Notes under the pieces: model-generated
The model's database searches: none
The model's input: the letters and a program-made list of their open reading frames with translations, nothing else
What the model was told of the DNA's origin: nothing
Shown here: in pieces, positions 42,056 to 52,014 of the stretch
Position numbering within the stretch: the first letter of the stretch is position 1
Layout of the letters: each line of letters opens with the position of its first letter
Assembly: GCA_021030905.1 (NCBI GenBank)
Contig: JAGFMI010000005.1
Location: 2,294,001-2,358,000 of the forward strand
DNA: 64,000 bases
Direction of reading: 5' to 3'
Source: Pyrenula massariospora
Taxonomy: Eukaryota > Ascomycota > Eurotiomycetes > Pyrenulales > Pyrenulaceae
Position numbers and translations under genes: made by a program

Positions 42056-44078
42056 ATGTCTGACGAGCCATCCTTTGGCGACTGGAATCTGAGCCAGGCC
42101 CAGAATAGGTATTGGCGATACGTGTACGCCAACGGTAAGCCTTCTCCGCCCTTGGCTGGCTGCGATGTTAACTGGTCTTCGCTAGGAGAGCAATTCCTCC
42201 AGTATAGGGATGATCCTAATAGACTCCGCCGCGTTCAAGGTGCGCAACAAACGCAGCACCAGCAAACCGCAGCAGATAGGTAAGGAGTGAAGAGCAGAGG
42301 CTTTTGGACGCCCCTGACCTTGGACTACAGTCATGCTCCACGATATTCATCGACCTCACAGTTGTCAGGAAGCACAGGCACAGCCCAGTCACCACCTCAT
42401 GAGCATTATGAACTCGGATCGCAAGCCTCGCATCCCCACCACCGGTAAGTCTGAGCACGCCTCCTGCTCTGGCTCGCTTGATCAAAGTCTGATGGCTGCC
42501 ATTCTAGATTCTCAAGCTCGACCGAAAGTTCTCACCCGTCGTATAGCGACCCGCGGAGGTCATCCTCGTTATCAGACCAAGAGCAGCATCAGTTCGAAAC
42601 TGATACCACCGCGACACGTTTATCTTCTTCCCCGGAAATAGGCAGTAGGCTTACTCCTTCTACGTCTGCGCATGATAGACTCTACGTTGCCCAAAGACAG
42701 AGATCAAGGGACCCTTCCGCTCGACGCCGGCCTTCTGCTGACGAATCCGGCGAGTACTCTTCCGCCTCGCTCGACCACACTGCCTCGTATACGGATGAAC
42801 TGTCCCATGGGCGGGCGGACAGTGAAGGCATCTCACACGACTTTTCCACGCTATCTTTACAGGAATCTGCGCAACCTCCCGCCGGGTTGTCCGCGTCTGA
42901 AACGTCTTTAGCGTCGAGCCCGATAATATTCAATGTCTCGTCTGACGGCGAAGATTTCAGGGCCCTCGTTGACCGAACGTCGCGGTACTCGTTAGTCCGA
43001 AACACTTTCCCTGGTGAGATGCTTCTTATGACGAACAAGACCCTCGATCGAGAAGCCTCGGCGCTGAATAAAAATCTCAAGTTGCCGCGTGGCAAGCGTT
43101 TTTACATGTTCACATACACCTGTGCATATTTTCAGAGCCCTGTTTCCGATCTTTTTCTAATGTCTCCCACTGATTTTCCAAACTGTGACATCTTACTTGG
43201 ACAAGACTGGTGGGACGGCCATCACCCGATCATTGGTTGGCGGGAGGGTCGACCTTTCATCTCCAACTGTCAGGTAACACATATCAACCGTCCGAGAACA
43301 ACGGACCGCCGTGCTTCTGTCGCAGCAACGAGTCAACAAGCTGTTCCAGCCTTGCAGACCGTCAGGGAACATTCTACGATCCCATCGTTCCCGAACATGA
43401 TATCAGCCAAACCGAGCAAAAACCCCTACGAAGGACTAGACAAAGACTATTGGAAACGAGAAAAACCGAGGAATTATTTCAAGACAGGAAGAGTGTTCGC
43501 GATGCTGTGGCATGAGAATACCGGGAACAACGGCACCGAGATGACGAACAAGATTGAATTCCAACAGAACCGGGGCAAATTCAATGAAAGCGTGTATGGG
43601 TCTATCCGCCGTATGGTCGTGATCCGGCCGATGGAGGGATGCTGCTGGTGTTGGTAAGTGCCAAGCCTATCATAGCCTTATCGGGATGCCAAGGCGACTG
43701 TGATCGTACAACGGCTCTCCTCTCTTTGCTTCACAGACAATTCCGTGCTAACGGTCCTTCTCTAGCCCAATAACAACCTACTCTGGCCGAGGTGTCGCGA
43801 AGCCTGGCCTTACCCCTGAATCGATCCGTCATCATACGATCATCCACATGGTCGGAACACCAGCAGCAAGAAAAGCAAGTGAGATAGGCATGACCAAATC
43901 TCCGATCACGGTCGAGCCGTCCAATCCCCGGGAGAAACTCGATCAAATGTCAAGACTTAATTTCGGGAAGATCTACACCGTCGAACACAACGTGAAGGTC
44001 AAGTCGGTAGGCACCGTTACCAAGGAGTCAATGCCCAGTTTTGAGGCATACATTCTCAACGTCCTCACGGGCAATTAA
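42056..44078 (+). CDS. DUF6590-domain protein with a degenerate retropepsin-like domain, copy 2
   Basis: Five exons (42056-42134, 42186-42279, 42331-42444, 42508-43653, 43766-44078) join in phase to 581 residues. Introns are 51, 51, 63 and 112 bp, all with gtaag donors. Residues 1-~230 are low-complexity (HQQTAAD, SSLSDQEQHQ). Residues ~235-335 resemble a retropepsin fold: FRALVDRTSRYSLV, then FPNCDILLGQDWWDG. The catalytic D-T/S-G triad appears replaced by D-R-T (Asp251). The DUF6590 domain starts near 407: DKDYWKREKPRNYFKTGRVFAML, SIRRMVVIRPMEGCCWCCPITTYSGRG, and KLDQMSRLNFGKIYTVEHNVKV. The fusion is unusual. An active protease is unlikely. Function is unknown. Confidence 0.85.
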
Positions 44079-44902
44079 GACAAGACAGATTCGAAATCGC
44101 TGAAGCTGCTATCGAGCCGACAGCATCCCGTTTGCTCATTGTCTCAACATGGTCTCTTCTGTGGCCATGCTATCCTTATTCAAAATTTAGAGGAACGGCA
44201 ACCTCTATTTACGTCGACTGTGCGGTAGATGGAGCCGCACAGTCCAAGTTCACGCTTTAATGACATACGTCTGACGCTTCAAAGCGTCACCTATCTTCTC
44301 CGTCTATTTTAAATAACGTCAAGAAACATGGAGCCTTTTCACTCTCAACTTCTGCCAAAATTCTTTGCTTAAGTACGACAGATCACTGACACAGCCTTCA
44401 TTTTCAGTTTTTTGTATGATCGAATACGGATGTTGTCCTGGTCACGCATGGATTAGCAAAACGGAATGGCGGATCGGGTTTTCTGCGAACCTTTGTATCA
44501 ATTTCTGCAAAATCGGACTTTTTCACGGGCAATTTCTTTCTTGCAAATAAAACCTGTGAGACTACATCAAATTTTTTTGCTGGCCGGCGATTCTCATTTA
44601 GTTGTGTGAAGGACCACTCTTGAGTGTCAAGTTTGATCTTCAACGCCCGTAACGGCATTGTCAACATTCAAAGATCCTGCGCATAGCGATCAACCTGCCG
44701 CCAAAATTCACTCCCCTCGCTGCCGCCTTTTGAGCCTTGCTCTGCTCTTGTAGACCCCTTTTGACATTGTCCATAGGTTCTTTGAGAAAATCTCAAATAG
44801 CTGGGGTCCCTGCTCTTTACGACGAGTAGAAGTCGATTTGCTCAACAAGAACGAGGGGTACCAAGTATAATGAGACACAAACCATTCTGGAAAGGAATCA
44901 TG
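44079..44902. other. Convergent intergenic region
   Basis: The 3' ends of two genes meet in this 824-bp AT-rich stretch. No protein-coding frame with recognisable content is seen. Confidence 0.35.
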
Positions 44903-45655
44903 TCAAGGCCGCTCTTCCTGTTGCCAACCTGTGATACTGATATCTATATTCCCGTCCCGGTCTCCTGCATCTTTCCAGCCTTTCTCCATCTTCTCCCCGA
45001 CCCAGTCACTTAGTTCTTCTGCTGTCGACTCTATCCACCCTCTATTGAAAAGCCCGGGGAAGAATGTGTCACACTCGAACGCGCTGCTATCCTTCTTCCG
45101 AACTAATGTCTGAATGACTCGCGGCAAAGACCCAGTGAGCGTCTTCGTCTGGTCAATGGCTGCCCGATAGACTTCGGAGCCGCCCATTACAAAAACCTTA
45201 TCAATTTGGGCTAGATTTTCTCCATAGATGTGTCGTCTTTCCACCTCTCGAAAGGCAGACTCAATGGAATTACAAACAAGTATGTCGCTTCTGGCGGTGT
45301 GATTGACGGAAGGATCAAATGTCCCGTCCCTGGTAAGCACAATGTTCAGTCGGTCTGCTAAAGGCCGGAATCTCTTCGGGATGCTCTCCCAAGTTCTGCG
45401 CCCCATGATAACGGCGTTCGTCTTGCCAGCTTCTGCTCTTTTGCTTGTCCTTGCAAAGAAGGCCATATCGCTTTTTAAACTGGGCCAAGGAAGAGCGCCA
45501 TTCTTGCCAATGCCCCTAGGTGGAGAGACAGAAGTTGCAACTATGAGGTAGAGTCGTGGGAACTTCATCGTACTATTTTGGGAGGCGAAATACTGGTCAG
45601 ACTCAGTCGTTGGAGATTTTGGGGTCAAGGTCGTTGCTGGAGGAGTGGTGGTCAT
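44903..45655 (-). CDS. DFR1: Dihydrofolate reductase
   Basis: A single exon of 250 residues. The fold signatures are in order: LYLIVATSVSPPRGIGKNGALPWPSLKSDMAFFARTS (substrate loop with the conserved LPWP), NAVIMGRRTWESIP (NADPH site), RPLADRLNIVLTRD, IDKVFVMGGSEVYRAAI (second NADPH loop, GG-x-x-Y), and the C-terminal strands with CDTFFPGL. It reduces dihydrofolate to tetrahydrofolate with NADPH for thymidylate and purine synthesis, in the cytosol. The first 29 residues are polar and not conserved; a second methionine at residue 30 (MKFPRLYLI) may be the real start. Confidence 0.96.
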   Translation of the reverse strand: MTTTPPATTLTPKSPTTESDQYFASQNSTMKFPRLYLIVATSVSPPRGIGKNGALPWPSLKSDMAFFARTSKRAEAGKTNAVIMGRRTWESIPKRFRPLADRLNIVLTRDGTFDPSVNHTARSDILVCNSIESAFREVERRHIYGENLAQIDKVFVMGGSEVYRAAIDQTKTLTGSLPRVIQTLVRKKDSSAFECDTFFPGLFNRGWIESTAEELSDWVGEKMEKGWKDAGDRDGNIDISITGWQQEERP

Positions 45656-46104
45656 TGTGCATTGGTTGGGACTCGAGTAAAGACTCGATAGCTCGTACTT
45701 TTCAAAGATGCATCAAGGGACAAAAGGTACGGAGAGATTGAAATGCGTGAGATGTACGAGTCAATGGGCACGCGTCTCCCCGCGTCGCGCCCCACCTACG
45801 CTGTGGAATGATTCCGCTGATATTGAGGACAATCTATATCTATTACTCTCTTCGAACGTTGGAAGTCTAGATCTAGAGACACTAACGATCTTCTTCCACT
45901 CAAATCCAAGATGCATCATTTTACTGACATTTGATGATTGTGGGCATCGCGATGAACCCTCGCTCTCTAACAAACATCTCTTAAATTCTACGATACTTTC
46001 GATCGACTTCAACATCTTCGATCCGCCAACAGCCCGAACTCCGCGTGCTAAGAGCAGCTCTTGCTGTCACCTCGAACTCTCTACTATAGCGGTCTTTTGA
46101 CGCA
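45656..46104. promoter_or_regulatory. Divergent promoter region of DFR1 and MED22
   Basis: 449 bp between divergent starts with no supported gene. It should carry both promoters. Confidence 0.4.
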
Positions 46105-46584
46105 ATGGCCAATGCCCCGAGTGCGGCCGCCCTTCAGAAAGTCATTACCACTCAGGTTAACACGCTTCTTAAGTCAATGGACAATATCCTTTTTACCGCC
46201 CTCTCCTCCTCATCTGACGCTCATTCTTACACCACCACCGCCGTCCAAGACATTTCCACATCAGTTGAGACGGCACAGGTTATTCGCGCTGCAGAAGAGA
46301 TCATGGTCCTGACAAGGACGCTGAAGGGCCTTTGGTGCGCCGGTAAACTGGATGTCATTGGAACATATACGAACAAGGAAGGTAGCGAAGCGATTGAGGC
46401 TTCAGGTCTAAGTGAGCTGGCTCGATCCGTGGAATCGTGGAAACAAAAGATGGAGGCAAGTTTGAGAATAGACGCCAAGGTACCATTTTTGGATCATGGT
46501 GCGGTGGGTGAAGCAGCGCCTTTGCTACCTAAGAATGAGCTGATGCTGAGTAAGAGTAAAGATGTGACTATGGAAGAAGAGTGA
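46105..46584 (+). CDS. MED22: Mediator complex head subunit MED22 (Srb6/Surf5)
   Basis: A single exon of 159 residues. The helical Surf5/Med22 pattern is clear: VNTLLKSMDNILFTALS, then a polar turn, then STSVETAQVIRAAEEIMVLTRTLKGLWCAGKLDVIG, the family's best conserved part (ETA-I-RAAE-L--LTR-LKELW). The C-terminal ~60 residues are polar. Med22 pairs with Med11 in the Mediator head module, bridging activators and RNA polymerase II. Length and motif position agree with fungal orthologues. Confidence 0.85.
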   Translation: MANAPSAAALQKVITTQVNTLLKSMDNILFTALSSSSDAHSYTTTAVQDISTSVETAQVIRAAEEIMVLTRTLKGLWCAGKLDVIGTYTNKEGSEAIEASGLSELARSVESWKQKMEASLRIDAKVPFLDHGAVGEAAPLLPKNELMLSKSKDVTMEEE

Positions 46585-47279
46585 CGAGAGAAGTGAATGC
46601 GCGAGACAGCGATCTAGAAGGACATCGGTAGGAAAAGAGCGACGAGATCTGCTCTACCTGATGGGAGTGGTTACAGCAAAGCTTCCTGCAGTCATTGAAC
46701 GAGCAGACTTTGGAAGAGCATCATCCCGCTATCCAAGCGCCAGGAGAGTATTCAATAAAGGAAGACTTCGCCGTCGGTCTGGTCAAAGAAGTACGTGGAC
46801 TCATCGAAAATCCTGACCGCCATTAACAGAGACTTGTGGCAGACGAGGAATTACGGTGGTTCAGAGATACAGACTAGCTGAATGTCGAAGTCTACCTGAC
46901 AATTTCGAGAGAAATCAGGCTCTAGAAAAAACCTTGCCTCGCGGGAACCTGAATGGAGATCAAGAGGCACATACTCATTAACGGCAGCGAATATGGATTC
47001 TCCTTCCCTTGGCTTTGAAAGTATTATTGCAAGGCGTCGCCTTTCCATAGCCGCCTAAACTCTCTTTATGGCTGGTGCAGTAATCAGAGAACCTCTCAGG
47101 ACAACAAAAGGTGCGCTCGGGAACTTGAGGTAGCTAATCTGAGGACTTGGTGCACCCTGAGAAAGTAAACTAAGTCTTTACTTTTAGTCTCGTAGCGATT
47201 GTCATGCCTTTTTGGGCCGCTGCTAGCATACTCAGGGTTGCATACCACGTACCCTTGTGAAGTCCAAAGGATCTACCCC
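46585..47279. other. Convergent 3' region of MED22 and the glycine-rich gene
   Basis: 695 bp with no supported gene. Only short frames on both strands occur. Confidence 0.35.
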
Positions 47280-48202
47280 TTAGTAATTGTCGCTCCTATC
47301 ATCACCATAGCCTCTGGCTTCACGTTTCTCTCGTCCACTTTCTTGCAATTTCTCATTTCCCAAGACACCTCCCGCCTTCTCCATCAACTTGCCCATGGTG
47401 GAATCACTTTTGCCCTCTTCGCGTTCGCTGGATTTATTGCCATATCCCGCGCCTGAGACCGTTCCACTGCCATAGTCATCGCTCCCGCCTTGGTAGCTCT
47501 TCGTATTATCGAGGTTACTCCCAGAATACTCGCTCTTGTCACCACCAAAACCTCCTCCCGACTTGTTGCCGTATCCGGCGCCTCCAACCGTCCCACTTCC
47601 GTAATCGTCGCTTCCGCCTTGATAGCTCTTTTTGTTGTCAATATTGCTACCAGAATAGTCGCTCGAATCACCGCCAAAGCCGCTGCCAGACTTGTTGCCA
47701 TAGCCCGCCCCGCTTTCAGTACCGGATCCATAGCGTCCGGAGCTCGTGTTATCATCGCGATCGCGTTGGTTAGAGCCGTAGGTGTCGTTATCGTCACGCT
47801 TGGTGCCACTGCCGTAGGTATCAGACCCGTAGCTGTCACCGCCTTGACGACCCGACTGTAGAATGTTAGCCTCGAAACCTTTTGAGATCAACACGAGGCC
47901 AACGTACACCATAAGAGTCTCCACCACGCTCTCCGCGGCCATAGCTGTCGTCTCCTCCTCGGCGCTCAGACTGTGAGTTGTCAGCCAATGGCGCATGTAG
48001 TAGGTGACATTGACATACTCCATAGGAGTCATTGCCACGCTCGCCTGACTTGAAGGGTCGTGAGTATAGCTTCGACACTCAACTGGACGAGAATTTTACC
48101 CCATAGCTGTCACCGCCTCCGTACCCGCCAGATCGCTGCTGTATAAGGGTGAGGCTGGATCAAAGGCAAACCTGAAGCACTTACATTGTCTTCGTACGAC
48201 AT
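47280..48202 (-). CDS. Glycine-rich repeat protein with CsbD-like C-terminus (probable stress protein)
   Basis: Five exons (48185-48202, 48100-48138, 48019-48048, 47908-47970, 47280-47855) give 241 residues. All four introns (46-52 bp) are in phase 0. Exon 1 encodes only MSYEDN. Exons 2, 3 and 4 encode 13, 10 and 21 residues, and each ends in DSYG; exon 5 begins with the same element (SGRQGGDSYG). Exon 5 then carries a 43-residue tandem repeat. The C-terminus STMGKLMEKAGGVLGNEKLQESGREKRE resembles CsbD-type stress proteins. The whole protein is hydrophilic and probably disordered. A role in stress tolerance is inferred from composition. Ignoring the small exons yields a false 252-residue frame. 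Confidence 0.85.
47430..47711 (-). repeat. 129-bp tandem coding repeat in the glycine-rich gene
   Basis: Two full 43-codon units (47583-47711, 47454-47582) and a partial third (47430-47453). Each starts GAGYGNKSG and contains FGGD, YSGSN, KSYQGGSDDYGSGTV. The units differ at a few residues. Confidence 0.9.
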
Positions 48203-49083
48203 GGTTGAAAAATTGACTCTTTGCGATGAAGTGAAACTGAAGAATTCTTTTGCTCCAAGTTTCTCTAGATGGGTAACACAGCCACAGAGAACACGAAGAA
48301 GGGAGGGGAGAAAGAATATATACTTGCGCTGTTCTTAGAAAATGGAGAATGGGGGCTTTGGCAATTTAAGCGGGGGGTGAAGTTGGCACAACAGTAGTTC
48401 TGGTTGCTCTCAATTGGCGTCATTCTGCAACTAGTTCCAATACTCTCAGCAGGACGTGCGAGCCGAAGCATCCTCCTGCAGCCACCACGAGGCACCAACC
48501 GCAGTTTCTACTTGTTGTAGCGCGCAAACTGGTTCAGGTCTTCCGAAGACGAGCACTCAAACCGGCTTGCGGCGTCGATGGCTTGCAATGCTTGATAGGG
48601 GGTGAGTCGTTCGTTGGTAGAACCAAGGCAGGAGAGAGGGGTATGGCGGGTATGACGATAGGCGCCCCGCGATTTTCAGCTCGTCCAGGCTCGCGCTACC
48701 CCACCACCGCCTACAAAAATCCAATCTAGATGATCGGCTAAGAACCAAACATCCCTGTACCGTCAGAGCCGCCATCTTCACCTGGGAAATTCTTGATCTG
48801 TCTGGACGCTACGACTTAACCGTGAAAGCCGAGGATTCCCGCGTTGGACATTTTGAAGCTAGGGCACATTGGTGGCGATAAGACGGTAAAAGGTGGCCTT
48901 GTTGTATGGCGCGGAAATGGTGCCATACAACACGGACTTCCTGTAAGAACCTTAGGATAGAGCTAGATTTTCCCCTTGTTGAGAAGTCACCGCGTCAAGC
49001 ATAATATTGCTAGGGGAGTTGATAGCGGCGGAATTTGATTGTGGCCAGGGTGGAAGCCCTATTGACCGCTAGTCTCAAATATC
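48203..49083. other. Promoter of the glycine-rich gene and 3' region of CWC15
   Basis: 881 bp with no supported gene. Frames in 48,265-48,780 overlap on one strand and carry no recognised feature. It is the upstream region of the glycine-rich gene, so stress-response elements could be expected, but I do not see an unambiguous one. Confidence 0.35.
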
Positions 49084-50077
49084 TCATCGTACGTACTTGG
49101 ACTAGACAACGAGAGTCAGTCGGCATCACCTAGGCGCATCGAAAGACTTGCCATGAAGCGTTTGTGGAAATCGGATCTTAGAAGATCCTGTCATTGTTAG
49201 CCTACGACCTTCTATGTTTTGTGTGAGCAGGCTCACATTGACAAACTCTTTCCTTTTACCTTTGTCCTCAGTCCCTCGGGCTTGGTTTTTGAAGATCACG
49301 TCATCGTCCCATCTCCTCTTGACATTGAATGATTGTGGGTTGAGGAGAGGATTCCCCAGAGCAATGCCTTGCTCGCGCTCCTCCTGCTCTTGCGCAGCCT
49401 TTTCGGCATCCTGTCTATCGTTAGAAGGACATTGATGACATGGATACTGCTTACCTCTCGAGCCTTCTTCTCTGCACGTTCGTGTTTGATCTTCTCAAGC
49501 TCTCGCATGAGGTCGGCGGTTTCGTCTTCGTCATCTTCATCACTATCATCATCGCTGCTGTCACTGTGAGACCCTCCTGAATCTGCATCAATGTCGCGGG
49601 TTTCCTCCAGAATCCGTTGCCGCTTTGCCTCTAAGTCTTCGACCGTTGTCTCGTCCTCCTCCGATGCCGCTTCAAGAGCTCGTTTCGCCCTTGCCCCTGA
49701 AATTGAAGCAGCTTCGTCGCTGGATCCTTTGACTTTTGTGAAATGAGCCGCTTCCGCCGCAAGTAGCTCTGCTCGAAGGTCTCGTGTGTCCGTCTCAGCT
49801 TCGCCACCTTGCCCAGCTTGCCTGCACAATATGAGCATTGATAGATGGGTTTGTAACATTCACCAACCGTGTCTTAAGAAATGTGTGTGCTGGCTGTAAG
49901 CGTTGATGATATGCTGGCCCTCTCTGGGCCTCTTTTCCCCTTGCCTATAGAGTCTCAGCAGGATTTCCGCGACTACCATGTCCACGTACAGGGTCGAACG
50001 TTGGGCGATGCGCTGTTATGAGATCAGAGTTCGATATTATCGTGGCCACTTTGATGTCGAAGCTCACCTGTAGTCAT
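49084..50077 (-). CDS. CWC15: Spliceosome component CWC15
   Basis: Seven exons (50068-50077, 49990-50012, 49868-49944, 49455-49821, 49237-49410, 49152-49187, 49084-49101) join in phase to 234 residues. The first exon is only 10 bases (MTT plus one base) and the last holds five codons plus stop. Signatures are MTTAHRPTFDPARGKEAQRGPAYHQRLQ, RQAGQGGEAETDTRDLRAELLAAE, AKRQRILEETRDIDADS, an acidic run, DETADLMRELEKIKHERAEKK, GNPLLNPQSFNVKRRWDDDVIFKNQARG and the end DFHKRFMSKYVR. The last intron is of GC-AG type. CWC15 belongs to the Prp19-associated part of the active spliceosome in the nucleus. Six introns in 1 kb is dense for this window. Confidence 0.95.
49102..49151 (-). other. GC-AG intron in CWC15
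   Basis: The donor is gcaagt, preceded by ATG; the branch region reads gactgac and the acceptor gtctag; length is 50 bp. Splicing restores the conserved C-terminus FMSKYVR. Reading through gives FMASLSMRL, which no CWC15 would have. Confidence 0.85.
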
Positions 50078-50483
50078 TGTGTTTTGTATCAAGTCTCAGC
50101 AGAAAATTAATGGAATCGTGCTGGTCGCCGGTGGAGGTGAGGCAAAAGTAGCCTCATTCGACGTAAGTAAAGGATTTAAGGACAATTAGATGGCAATGAC
50201 AACTATTACTAGGTATCCCAGTATCAAAGGGAGAGAAGTGATCCCAGCGGCTTGTGCAGTTTGAAGGGAAGTTTTTGCGTCCCAGCCATGTGAACGACGC
50301 AAACCATGCAAACAAGCTCCGGGAATCTAAGTTTATAGCCTCAAGAAAGCGAGCCTTGCAGTTATGTTGCGAAAATGTTTTGACACAATGACTAAATCTT
50401 TCATTTTCTACTTTCCGCGTTCGTGAAGCCTGTAGTATGAACTGCTGGCACAGCCATTTCTCCACTGGCTTAATTACTTCGTA
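50078..50483. promoter_or_regulatory. Divergent promoter region of CWC15 and RRP45
   Basis: 406 bp between divergent starts. The minus-strand open frame across this stretch is a shadow. Two RNA-processing genes sharing one promoter region may be co-regulated. Confidence 0.4.
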
Positions 50484-51468
50484 ATGCCCCGGGAGGCTGA
50501 TCCTGCGAGCATTGAACGCGCCTTTATTCTTGACGCGCTCCAAGAAAATGCAAGGCTCGATGGACGGGCATTTGAACAATTTCGAAACCTGGATCTAACC
50601 TTTGGCGAAGAATATGGTAATGCTACCGTGCGAATGGGCAAGACGACGTGTGCAGCACAGGAGGGACACATGAATTATGGCTAATTGAAGACAGAGCCAA
50701 TGTCCAGATCTCTGCCGAAGTTACAAAGCCTTTCGAAGACAGAAAATTTGATGGCATATTCACAATTACGACCGAGCTTAGTCCTATCGCATCGCCTGCT
50801 TTTGAGGTCGGCCGGTATGTGAGACGCTGTTGCGTCGGTCATGGGAAGATAGGGCTAACATTGCCCTCAATAGACAAACAGACCAAGAGGTAATATTGTC
50901 ACGGATTCTTGAAAAGGCTATTCGCCGCTCTAATGCGATCGACACCGAATCCCTTTGTATAATTGCCGGCGCCAAATGCTGGAACATCCGGGCGGATGTG
51001 CATGTCCTTGATTTTGACGGAGGCCTTGTGGATGCCAGCTGCCTTGCAATCACTGCTGCCCTTCAACACTTCCGGCGGCCAGACGTTTCCGTGGATGGCG
51101 AGGATGTAACTATATACACAATGGATGAGCGGGTGCCAGTACCACTGAGTATCATGTTCCAACCCATTTGCGTCACTTTTAGCTTCTATTACGGAGGGCA
51201 GGTGGTACTGATTGATGCGACTTTGCGGGAAGAGCAAGTCAGAGAAGGAGAAATGATCGTGACTGTAAATCAATTCGGCGAGCTGTGCCAGGTATCGAAG
51301 ATGGGAGGCGTTCCGGTAGACGCATCAGTGCTCGTCCACTGCACGAATACCGCAGTTATCAAGGGGAAGGAGATTACGGCACTGATCCGGAGGCGGCTGG
51401 AGAAAGATTCGCTGGAGAGGGATGTCGGTGGGCTCATAGCAGAGATGCGTGCGAATAATGAACGGTGA
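50484..51468 (+). CDS. RRP45: Exosome core subunit RRP45 (RNase PH-like)
   Basis: Three exons (50484-50647, 50695-50814, 50874-51468) give 292 residues. Motifs of the RNase PH fold in Rrp45 are seen in order: RLDGRAFEQFRNLDLTFGEEYG, VQISAEVTKPFEDRKFDGIFTITTELSPIASPAFEVGR, IRRSNAIDTESLCIIAGAKCWNIRADVHVLDFDGGLVDA, RRPDVSVDGEDVTIY, VTFSFYYGGQVVLIDATLREEQVREGEM. Intron 1 (47 bp) uses the donor gtgtgc; its acceptor was chosen because it restores MGKTTANVQISAEV. Rrp45 is one of six ring subunits of the RNA exosome and is not itself catalytic in eukaryotes. Confidence 0.95.
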
Positions 51469-52014
51469 AAGCTCAATGACGAAAATGCGCCCACCGTGGT
51501 TTTTCGACGCCGATCCGTTCAGCTTCGCCAGAATTGGAAGCGAGCCTGGGGAACCTGGGCCCGGGAGAACCTATCGCAGCCTGGTGCGATGGCCATGTTT
51601 GGGGGCTGTGGTCGGGAGTACGTAGCCTCGTAGGAGAGAGAGTTCGCGGTATCGGGGCGGAGCCGGAGGAGATGCAACACACAGAATCCACCTCAAACGT
51701 CTGACCTTCTATTCCTCCCACAGCATCGTCTTGTGTGATTGATAGTCGTCCACAGGATTTAAGAGTTTCACCTGGGAGAGACCTACCCCTGAGAGCCAAG
51801 GTAGGCGGTTCCTGGGCGCCGAGCTTGAACCAAACCGGGGCGCTTTTCAGGACATCGTATTCCACAGCCACCTCACCTCGTGTCAGACTGCCCGGCTCAA
51901 CGACCACTGCTCTCTCCAATGTCCTATGTGACCGACAGACCAAAATTCCAATGTACCTGGCGTGTCGACGACATTTTGAAGCAATACTGCTGAGGAAGGC
52001 CACCCCGCCCTGTG
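51469..52014. promoter_or_regulatory. Upstream region of the DRS2 gene
   Basis: 546 bp between two plus-strand genes. A minus-strand frame of 210 codons spans it but is rich in arginine, proline and serine without any motif, so I treat it as chance. Confidence 0.35.
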
